Shown here piece by piece: positions 31,619-37,621 of a stretch of 38,862 nt of DNA. The stretch is from the IMG/VR virus record IMGVR_UViG_3300038701_002738, positions 1 to 38,862 of that record; one strand, 5' to 3'. The notes under the pieces were generated by a model. The model was not told where the DNA came from. It did no database searches and worked only from the letters and a program-made list of their open reading frames with translations. A program made the position numbers and the translations under genes. Position 1 is the stretch's first letter; each line of letters opens with the position of its first letter. The stretch comes from a virus.

Positions 31619-32664
31619 GCTTCCTCCAGCTCGGGGTGGGCCGACTCCAGCCGCACGAAGCCGTCCGGCACGCGCTCGCTGCAGTCGATGTGGTTCGTGC
31701 ACAGCGCGAGGTACTCGCACTCGCGGCGGCCCATCCGGTGGCACGCCTCGTCGTTGCGCGGCCAGACGCCGGACTTCACGCGGAAGCGGTGCTCGCGCGC
31801 GCTGTCGGCCAGTTCTGACTCGAAGGCCTCCACGTCGGCGCGGAGCCTCGGAATCTCCATGCGCGCGAAGTACGCCTCGGGCTTCGCTTCGATGCCTGCG
31901 CGCAGCCGCGCCGCGTACTCGGCGAACGTCTCGGGGTGCGACGCCAGCGTGCGGCCCTTCTTGCTGTCGGCGCTCACGAGGGGCTCGCCCGTGCGCGTGT
32001 TCATCGCCCGCGAGCCGTCGGCCTCCAGCACGATGCGGCGCCCCTGCTCGTCGAGATCGGGTACGCTCGCGCGCGGGTTGATCGTCGGCTTGCGCGTCAC
32101 GTCGTAGACGACGGTCTGCACGTCGCGCCCGAGCTGGCGTGCCGCTGCGAAGTAGCGCGTGATCTGCGAGTCGAGCCGCAGCTTGTCCCAGTACGGCGAG
32201 GCCGGGCCGATGTCCTGCGCGGTCGTCTTGTGCTCCAGCAGCGCGACACGCCCATCCGCGAGCCGCACGAGGCCGTCGATCTTGCCGGCGTTCCGGTAGC
32301 CGTGGATGCCGGGGATCATCAGCTCGAACGGCAGCTCGGTCGCGATGCGCTCGAGCCCGTCGTCGGAGTAGTGCAGGAGCCAGCCGCGTAGCAGCTCGTG
32401 GATCTTGAGCTGCTCGAATCCGAGATCGCGGTGCCGTTCCTCGGGGAGCGCGGCGAGCTTCGCTTCGTAGTACGCCTCGACGGCTCCGTGCGCGTCCTGG
32501 CCGTTGCCAGCGGCCTCGAGGCCCGCGTGGTAAGCCGAGCCCATGCGGAGGGCCTCGGGCTCGTCAGCGGGCGCCAGGCGCAGCTCGTAGCGGTACTGGT
32601 GGCGCTTGGCACAGTCGCGGAGGGTGCGCGTGCGCGAGTGCGTGAGCAGGACGGGGGCGCTCAC
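31615..32664 (-). CDS. PD-(D/E)XK nuclease, Cas4/RecB-like
   Basis: The 349-residue protein starts at GTG 32664. Motifs in order are GSAYHAGLE (H46), GKID (D130), EHKTTA (E144, K146) and QITRY (Q167-Y171), which is the RecB/Cas4 nuclease set. Cys18 and a C-terminal cluster (EACHRMGRRECEYLALCTNH, then DC) are placed like the four-cysteine iron-sulfur site of Cas4/AddB. It would resect DNA ends to feed the annealing ATPase encoded next. No CRISPR array is present, so a CRISPR role is not implied. Confidence 0.85.
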   Translation of the reverse strand: MSAPVLLTHSRTRTLRDCAKRHQYRYELRLAPADEPEALRMGSAYHAGLEAAGNGQDAHGAVEAYYEAKLAALPEERHRDLGFEQLKIHELLRGWLLHYSDDGLERIATELPFELMIPGIHGYRNAGKIDGLVRLADGRVALLEHKTTAQDIGPASPYWDKLRLDSQITRYFAAARQLGRDVQTVVYDVTRKPTINPRASVPDLDEQGRRIVLEADGSRAMNTRTGEPLVSADSKKGRTLASHPETFAEYAARLRAGIEAKPEAYFARMEIPRLRADVEAFESELADSAREHRFRVKSGVWPRNDEACHRMGRRECEYLALCTNHIDCSERVPDGFVRLESAHPELEEA

Positions 32665-32825
32665 TCGTCGTCGCCCTCCATCACGGCCTGGGCGAGCGTG
32701 ACGAGGCAGGTCGCCTCGAAGGCGATTACGGTGAGAAGGCGCACGGCGATCTCTGGCGTAGGCTCATCCGTGACCATCGCCGTCACGGCGCACAGCCACA
32801 CAACGAGCCTTAGGTAGCTCTTCAC
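32661..32825 (-). CDS. 54-residue two-helix membrane protein
   Basis: GTG 32825 overlaps the previous stop as GTGA, and the stop overlaps the next GTG. It reads KSYLRLVVWLCAVTAMV, a short polar turn (TDEPTPEI), then AVRLLTVIAFEATCLVTLAQ and an acidic end. Two hydrophobic segments suggest a hairpin in the inner membrane. It lies between the first early gene and the nuclease. The function is unknown. Confidence 0.65.
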   Translation of the reverse strand: MKSYLRLVVWLCAVTAMVTDEPTPEIAVRLLTVIAFEATCLVTLAQAVMEGDDE

Positions 32826-33142
32826 TGAACACCTCCCACACCCGCCGCACGGCCACCGCCATCAGGGGCCGCGCGACGGGTCGCCGCTGCGAACTGGATC
32901 GGGAGACCCTGGTGAGCGTCGACGAAGCGCGCGAGCGCCTCCTTGCTTGTCCAGGTCTCCATGGGCACACCCTCGGCGCGCCGGAAGTTGATCGAGTCGA
33001 GCCGGATCTCCCGGCTGCCCGTGCTCACCCAGCGACGCAGGTCGTTCTCGGTGAAGGTCTTGCCGTCGGGGAGCGAGAACGCGGTGGCGAACTCGGTGAT
33101 CGGCCAGATGCGCTCGCTCAGTAGGTCGATGCCGCCGCTCAA
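32822..33142 (-). CDS. DUF1580-like DNA-binding protein, first leftward early gene
   Basis: The core reads GGIDLLSERIWPITEFATAF, then LPDGKTFTENDLRRWVSTGS and, further on, ETWTSKEALARFVDA. The DLL...P...W...G......TS.EAL.RF pattern matches DUF1580, small HTH or excisionase-like proteins known chiefly from Planctomycetota. TTG 33142 with GGAGG seven bases upstream gives a normal family start. GTG 33229 with GGAGG eight bases upstream would add 29 low-complexity residues. As the first gene of the operon, it may regulate early transcription or act in excision. Confidence 0.65.
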   Translation of the reverse strand: MSGGIDLLSERIWPITEFATAFSLPDGKTFTENDLRRWVSTGSREIRLDSINFRRAEGVPMETWTSKEALARFVDAHQGLPIQFAAATRRAAPDGGGRAAGVGGVQ

Positions 33143-33229
33143 GCCGCCGCCTCCGAAAGTGGGGCGAGTCGCCGAGAGACACCCTGACGACGACTCGCCC
33201 CGGACCAGCTCAGCGAGGCCGGACGGCAC

Positions 33230-33593
33230 TCGCTGCTCCTCCCCGGAGCCACGCCGCTCGCCAGCGACGCCATGTGTGTGAAGGTGCCGCCACGCAGCTC
33301 TCGGCGCGTCCGATCAGGCGCGCGCGTGGATTGGTGGAGCGCGTCACCTACCGCGTGGCGGCCCGCCGGGAGTAGGCGGGAGGATTCCACCGCCCAGGTC
33401 TCCCGGAGGCTGGAGAAGGTGAGCCGACGGCCCGGAGGGGGGGGCGTGGCGCCGGATTCATGGCGCCGGGGTCGTCGGCTCGTGGGAATGCCCGGGTCTG
33501 CGGCCCACCGACTCGCGTCGACGGTGCGATCCAGGCGAATGTGGTGCGGAACGTCGGAGGATCGTGCGCTTCGGCCGACGATTCGGTCAGCGC
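33230..33593. other. Gene-free region between integrase and early operon
   Basis: No convincing gene is seen in these 364 bases; open frames here are shadows of GC-rich DNA. It must hold the leftward early promoter, but I see no clear -35/-10 pair on that strand. A 9 bp inverted repeat (GAGCCGACG 33421-33429, CGTCGGCTC 33473-33481) encloses two TGGCGCCGG copies 14 bases apart (33447, 33461). These look like operator sites. Confidence 0.55.
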
Positions 33594-34466
33594 CTACGCG
33601 CCGGGGTGACTCTCCAGGTGCGCTGCGCGCAAGAACCTCTGCGACACCGCCACGTAGCCCTGCGTCGTCCCTAGGTCCGCGTGCCCGAGCAGCTCCTGCA
33701 CCACCCGCACGTCGGCCTTGTGCTCGAGCATGTGCGTCGCGCAACTGTGCCGCAGCGAGTGCGCCGTCGCGTCCGGCATCCCCGCCGCATCGAACGTCGC
33801 CCGCAGGCAGCGGCTCATGCCGCTCTTCCGCAGCTGCGCGCCCGTTTTCCCGATGAACACCCAGCTCGACAGCCGCCCGGCCTGCGCGAGCTGCTCCCGG
33901 CGCACCTCGAGCCACTCCCGCAGCGCAGCCCACGCCTTCGGGCCGATCGGGATGACGCGCTCCTTCTCGCCCTTCCCGAGCACCCGCATCAGCCCGCTTT
34001 CCAGGTCCACGTCCTCGAGCCGAAGCCCGAGGAGCTCCGAGATCCGCGCCCCCGTCGAGTACGCGACCCGCACGAACGCCAGTGTCCGCCGCGCGACGAA
34101 GCCCTCGCCCCGCTCCGCCACCTCGAAGAGCGCCGCGACCTGCGCCTCGGTCAGAGGCCTCGGGACGCGCCGGCGCTTCTTGGGGGCCCTCAAGCGCGCC
34201 GTGGGGTCGTCCTGTCGCAACTTCGACTCGACGGCCCAGCGGAAGTACCCACGGAGCGCAGAGAGGCGCCTCGCGGTCGTCGCGGCCTTCACGTCGTCCC
34301 GCATGAGCCAGCCCTCGAGCTCGACCCGCGTGCACGCCTCCATCGACGACCCGCGCTCCCGGATCCAGCAGCGCAGCAGCATCAGGTCCGACCTGTAGGC
34401 GGCGATCGTCGCCGGCGACAGCCTTGCTGCGCGCAAGTGGCGCAGGTACTCCGAAACCTTGCCCAT
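33594..34466 (-). CDS. int: Tyrosine recombinase / integrase, Xer-like
   Basis: The protein has 290 residues, the normal length of XerC/D-type recombinases. It has an N-terminal SAM-like core-binding domain (KVSEYLRHLRAARLSPATIA) and a catalytic domain. The full set is present: R141 (GARISELLGL), K165 (GKGEKER), H236 and R239 (HSLRH), H262 (LLGHADLGTTQ) and Y271. ATG 34466 has GGGAG six bases upstream; longer frames to 35048 run into the attP region. It lacks a separate arm-binding domain. It catalyses integration, and the rnpB-like segment upstream is the likely site. Confidence 0.93.
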   Translation of the reverse strand: MGKVSEYLRHLRAARLSPATIAAYRSDLMLLRCWIRERGSSMEACTRVELEGWLMRDDVKAATTARRLSALRGYFRWAVESKLRQDDPTARLRAPKKRRRVPRPLTEAQVAALFEVAERGEGFVARRTLAFVRVAYSTGARISELLGLRLEDVDLESGLMRVLGKGEKERVIPIGPKAWAALREWLEVRREQLAQAGRLSSWVFIGKTGAQLRKSGMSRCLRATFDAAGMPDATAHSLRHSCATHMLEHKADVRVVQELLGHADLGTTQGYVAVSQRFLRAAHLESHPGA

Positions 34467-34631
34467 CCTCGGCTCCCGAACCGACCCGTCCTCTCCGGTG
34501 AGAATAACGCGTCGATTCCATGAGGGCGACGCGGCGGGCGAAGTACCCATCCGGGCGGCGGCTCCGTCCATCGCGGCTTCCTCGTGGGCTCGGCATGGGC
34601 CAGGTGGGCTCCGGTCGTCGTGACCGCCCGC

Positions 34632-34720
34632 CGAGTTCTGTTGCGGCGACGTAACGCGCACCGTCCCTGCCGAAGTGAGATCCCCAGTCGCCCTGTAAGC
34701 CGGGTTCTGTCGCGGCTGAC
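34632..34720. repeat. Imperfect direct repeat around attP
   Basis: CGAGTTCTGTTGCGGC at 34632-34647 and CGGGTTCTGTCGCGGC at 34701-34716 agree at 14 of 16 bases, 69 bp apart. The second copy is part of the rnpB-like segment. Repeats of this size at attP are typical recombinase or accessory-factor sites. Confidence 0.55.
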
Positions 34721-34760
34721 TGGCGAGGGGCTCGATCACTCTGGCCTGGGGAGGCCGCGC
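34690..34760 (-). other. attP candidate: 3' end of rnpB (RNase P RNA) homology
   Basis: On the minus strand, 34710-34696 reads ACAGAACCCGGCTTA, the highly conserved 3' segment of bacterial RNase P RNA. Flanking bases stay similar in layout (GTGATCGAGC and CGACAGAACCC before it, CAGGGCGACTGG after it). The 5' conserved region of rnpB is absent, so this is only the tail of the gene. It lies 230 bases upstream of the integrase start, in the same orientation. Integrases commonly use RNA-gene 3' ends and rebuild them on insertion, so this is the likely attP core. Its exact limits need the host sequence. Confidence 0.7.
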
Positions 34761-35052
34761 CACGTCGCCACCGAGCAGCGCCCGGAAGGCGTCGTAGCTG
34801 TTCTGCATCGCACTGGATTCCATCCCAACCGCTGCGACGCAACCAACGCCGCACAGTGAGCCTACAACAAGCTCAACCGTCAAGCCCGCACTTCGGACTG
34901 CGCGTTCCCGGCACATCGTTCCAAATGCATGCCGCACCGATACCGCCAGCGAACGCACAAATCCTCGCGCGCAACTTTTCTCACACTTTCTGTCGTGCCC
35001 TCCCGTCCGACCCCATCCCAGCGCCCCGCCGCCGGGAATCTCGCGCACTCCC
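34761..35052. other. Gene-free region between attP and TerS promoter
   Basis: No gene is supported here; frames on both strands lack ribosome sites and family features. The stretch 34960-35010 is locally less GC-rich. Integrase promoter and further recombinase sites may lie here, but I cannot define them. Confidence 0.5.
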
Positions 35053-35082
35053 TTGACACGGTGCGCTGAGATTGATCTAGAC
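35053..35082 (+). promoter_or_regulatory. Promoter of TerS-like gene, shared motif copy B
   Basis: TTGACA (35053-35058), 17 bases, then TCTAGAC (35076-35082). The 11-mer TTGATCTAGAC (35072-35082) is identical to that of promoter copy A at 3718-3728. The ATG at 35090 begins only 8 bases after the -10 element and no ribosome site precedes it. Transcription would therefore start at or next to the ATG, a leaderless message. Confidence 0.65.
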
Positions 35083-35089
35083 CCGCGCC

Positions 35090-35590
35090 ATGGCTAGCGA
35101 GGAAGCCACCGACTCAGCCCTCACCCCCTACGTCCCCGAGCACCGCCAGGTCGCTCGCGGCGGGCAGGACGAGCACCTCTGCCTCGTGAACCCCTGGCTG
35201 CCCTCCGAGGTCGCCGCACAGCTCGCCTCCGGCATGCCCATGGGCCTCGCCGTCGCACTCTTCGGCGTGCACCCACGCACCGCACAGAAGTGGCTCGAGA
35301 AGGGCGCCGCCTCCGACGACCCGACCGACCCGAATCGCGCCTTCTTCCTCATCACCACCGCCGCGAAGGCCGAGTTCGTCCGCGCCGCCCTCCGCCGCAT
35401 CCGCACGAAGTCCGGAGAGCGCGACGCCGGCCGCGAGGCCACCTCCCACCCCGGCGACTGGAAGGCCGAGCTCACCGTGCTCGAGCGACTCTGCCCCGAG
35501 TACTTCGCCAAGCAGACCGTCCTCACCACCTCCACCGCCGCCGGCCGCCTACCCTTCGACGCCATCGACCCCTCGATCCCCAGGGACTGA
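35090..35590 (+). CDS. terS: Terminase small subunit-like protein
   Basis: The 166-residue protein has an HTH at about residues 45-75 (QLASGMPMGLAVALFGVHPR, TAQKWLEKG), a helical middle (RAFFLITTAAKAEFVRAALR) and GDWKAELTVLERLCPEYFAK. That W.A....LER..P..F pattern is common in small-terminase-like phage proteins that recognise the packaging site. The ATG appears leaderless. Its plus-strand codons are C-rich, unlike the G-rich late genes. Confidence 0.7.
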   Translation: MASEEATDSALTPYVPEHRQVARGGQDEHLCLVNPWLPSEVAAQLASGMPMGLAVALFGVHPRTAQKWLEKGAASDDPTDPNRAFFLITTAAKAEFVRAALRRIRTKSGERDAGREATSHPGDWKAELTVLERLCPEYFAKQTVLTTSTAAGRLPFDAIDPSIPRD

Positions 35591-35594
35591 CCCC

Positions 35595-35993
35595 ATGGCC
35601 CTCATCGGCTCCACCCAACTCGTCGACATCCCCCACGAGCCCGGCAACCAAGTCGCCATCCGACCCCTCTCCGGCCACGAACTCGACCAAGCCATCAAGC
35701 ACAAGAAGTTCGCCAACGCCGAACTCGAGGCCGCAGCCAAGACCTCACTCACCGCCAAGGGCGAATCCCCCACACCCACCCCCTCCCGCACCGACACCTA
35801 CGACCTCGACGCCGTCCTCCTCCCCGGACTCCAGGCCTTCGCCGGACCGCTCTACCTCGACTCCGCCGCAGGCCCCGACACCCACCACACCGTCACCCCC
35901 GACCTCATCAAGCACAAGCTCGACGCACCCACCCGGCTCTCCACCTTCCACTCCATCCTCGACATCACACCCGGTGCCCTCCCGAACTCGTGA
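35595..35993 (+). CDS. Uncharacterised 132-residue protein downstream of TerS
   Basis: The protein starts 4 bases after the TerS-like stop. It has a structured N-terminus (TQLVDIPHEPGNQVAIRPLS; HELDQAIKHKKFANAELEAA), a Pro/Thr-rich linker and a helical end (LIKHKLDAPTRLSTFHSILD). The same C-rich composition as the TerS-like gene suggests the two moved together. No family is recognised. Confidence 0.65.
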   Translation: MALIGSTQLVDIPHEPGNQVAIRPLSGHELDQAIKHKKFANAELEAAAKTSLTAKGESPTPTPSRTDTYDLDAVLLPGLQAFAGPLYLDSAAGPDTHHTVTPDLIKHKLDAPTRLSTFHSILDITPGALPNS

Positions 35994-36483
35994 TCCCCAC
36001 ACGACTTCCAACCCCCGCACACTCCCCCCCGCACCCCTCCGTGCACCTCCCCCAACACCCACTCCGCACCCCTCCAGCACCTGCTTGGCGCGCCCCTCGC
36101 TCGCCGCGCCAATCACCTGTCATCCAGGCGGCCCGGCAGGATACTTCCGGGCGCGGGAAGGGACCTGCCAGCCAGGGTGGCGGTGGGCGCCGCGCCCTCT
36201 CGCTCGCATGCCCCCTCCGAGCTGGCGCGCGTAAGCCCTTGCACTCACCCGCACTATGCACGCCGCCGTCGCCGCCATGCCCTCGCGGGCATGCCTCACT
36301 CGGCCACACTGGCAGCCACGTAACGCGTGCTACGCGGCGCGCCCTCGCACCATGCCAGTGCGGCGGCAGCGTGCATATGCACCGCGCGACCCCGCCGGCG
36401 CCTCGGAAAGTTGTCGGGGGTGCCGGGGTCGGTGCGGGCACCCCCTTCGCCTACCGACCTGGAAATCCTGAGGGAGCGCATTC
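35994..36483. other. Palindrome-rich gene-free region (candidate packaging or control region)
   Basis: No supported gene lies in these 490 bases. Visible structures are a hairpin CATGCCC-TCGC-GGGCATG (36276-36293), a 12 bp palindrome GTGCATATGCAC (36371-36382) and the stem noted at 36416-36445. It lies between the TerS-like gene and TerL, where cos or pac sites are often found. The first 120 bases are C-rich like the gene before them. Confidence 0.55.
36416..36445 (+). terminator. GC hairpin before the terminase arm
   Basis: GGGGGTGCC (36416-36424) and GGCACCCCC (36437-36445) are perfect reverse complements with a 12-base loop. Only two T follow, so it is a weak intrinsic terminator. It could end the TerS transcript or attenuate entry to the genes from 36484. 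Confidence 0.4.
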
Positions 36484-36684
36484 GTGCTGACGTACCAGAA
36501 GGAGGTCGCGAAGGACGCGCAGTACGCCTCGACTGCGAGCCTGCCGATCAAGCCGCTGCCGGATCGACTGGCGGAGGTGGCGCGCGACCGCGAGCGCCTG
36601 CGCCGCACGGTGGGGGAGTGGGAGTCGCGCAGTCGCCGTCGCGCCCGAGCGTCCTCGGCCTACTTCCGGGAGATGCCGAGCTGA
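36484..36684 (+). CDS. Uncharacterised 66-residue basic protein
   Basis: GTG 36484 has GGGAG seven bases upstream. The protein is helical and strongly basic (LTYQKEVAKDAQYASTASLP; LAEVARDRERLRRTVGEWES; RSRRRARASS). Its stop overlaps the next ATG by one base. It may bind nucleic acid; no family is recognised. Confidence 0.65.
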   Translation: MLTYQKEVAKDAQYASTASLPIKPLPDRLAEVARDRERLRRTVGEWESRSRRRARASSAYFREMPS

Positions 36685-37295
36685 TGGCCCGCGTGGATCT
36701 TAGGTCGCGGGCTGGTGCTGGTGGAGCGTACGCCGCCGGTGCGGAGTCTGGGCGTGGGTCGAGCGTAGGGGTGGAAGGCGGAGGGCAGGATGAAGGTGGG
36801 GCCAGCCCCTCGCCCGTTCCGGGCTCACCCCGCGCGTCGGTCCAGCGTGAGGTGCCCTCCGCGCCCGCGAAGCGGGCTAAGGTTCCCGCCAGGAAGAGGG
36901 GTGTTCAAGGGGGAAATCCGAAAACCTCGAGGCAGTACCTGGAGAGGGTGGATCTGAACCTGCATCCGGGTCGGAGCTTGATGTGGTGGACGGTGCTTGC
37001 GCTGGTGAGCTTGAGGCCGGACGACATCGGGTTTGAGGGGTATCTGCGGAAGGCGCTGCCGGGGGTGGAGTGCAACCACGCGACGGTGCGGAGTCAGCTG
37101 CGGAAGTTGCTCGAGCAGGGGTTGGTGGGGAGCTACGAGCCCCCGGGGGCGAGGCGGAGGTGCCGTGGGTACCGGATGACGGAGGAGGGGCTCGAGCTGT
37201 TGATCGAGGGGGCGCAGCAGGTGTCGGCTGTGGCGGCGATCATGTCGCGGGCGGTGGCGGAGCACGTCAAGGGGCAGAGGGAGGAAGCGTCGTGA
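36684..37295 (+). CDS. Winged-helix protein upstream of terminase
   Basis: The 203-residue protein starts at ATG 36684. The first 100 residues are low complexity (Gly/Ala/Ser, then Lys/Arg-rich KRAKVPARKRGVQGG). The C-terminal half is a winged helix: SLMWWTVLALVSLRPDDIGF, NHATVRSQLRKLLEQGLVGS, then GYRMTEEGLELLIEGAQQ. This fits a transcriptional regulator of the packaging arm. A second TerS-like role is an alternative, given the position before terL. Confidence 0.7.
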   Translation: MARVDLRSRAGAGGAYAAGAESGRGSSVGVEGGGQDEGGASPSPVPGSPRASVQREVPSAPAKRAKVPARKRGVQGGNPKTSRQYLERVDLNLHPGRSLMWWTVLALVSLRPDDIGFEGYLRKALPGVECNHATVRSQLRKLLEQGLVGSYEPPGARRRCRGYRMTEEGLELLIEGAQQVSAVAAIMSRAVAEHVKGQREEAS

Positions 37296-37432
37296 CCCTC
37301 GACCCGAGCGAAGTGATCGACCGCCTCCGGGGCAATCCTGAGGGCGAGAGCGAGGACGACATGCGGGGCAGCCCGACGGAGGCGCAGCTTGCGCTCGTCG
37401 CGGGGCTGCTCACGAAGGCGGTGCGGAGGTAG
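37292..37432 (+). CDS. 46-residue uncharacterised protein
   Basis: GTG 37292 overlaps the previous stop as GTGA. It reads TLDPSEVIDRLRGNPEGESE then DDMRGSPTEAQLALVAGLLT and a basic end. It is helical and charged. It fills the gap between two genes in the same operon style. No family is recognised. Confidence 0.6.
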   Translation: MTLDPSEVIDRLRGNPEGESEDDMRGSPTEAQLALVAGLLTKAVRR

Positions 37433-37435
37433 GGC

Positions 37436-37618
37436 ATGGAGGATCTGCCGGAGCTGGGAGCGGTGGTGCTGATCGGCTCACCGCGAGCTGACATCGCAGC
37501 GACAGTGATCGCGCGCCTCGAAGGACTCGACGGGGAGCGCCAAGTGCGCGTCGCGTACTGGCACGAGGGCAACCGCAAGACCGAGTGGCTCTCGGTGCAC
37601 GAACTGGTGATCCCGTAG
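37436..37618 (+). CDS. 60-residue SH3-like phage protein
   Basis: The protein reads MEDLPELGAVVLIGSPRADI, then a helix (AATVIARLEGLDGE) and RQVRVAYWHEGNRKTEWLSV. The strand pattern ending in W..G..K.EWL...E is typical of small SH3-like phage proteins that describe a surface patch. It ends 3 bases before the terminase start. The role is unknown. Confidence 0.65.
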   Translation: MEDLPELGAVVLIGSPRADIAATVIARLEGLDGERQVRVAYWHEGNRKTEWLSVHELVIP

Positions 37619-37621
37619 CCC

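Noticed and set aside
31615-32664. Cas4 as evidence for a CRISPR system
   Set aside because: No cas1/cas2 genes or array are present; the recombination neighbours explain the nuclease.
34467-35048. Extension of the integrase to 484 residues
   Set aside because: It would translate the rnpB-like attP segment; 290 residues from ATG 34466 is the normal family length.
34690-35050. A complete rnpB gene
   Set aside because: Only the 3' signature is present; the 5' conserved block (GAGGAAAGTCC type) was not found upstream on that strand.
35994-36483. Open frames in the palindrome-rich gap
   Set aside because: They have no ribosome sites, low-complexity products and no continuity with the operon pattern.
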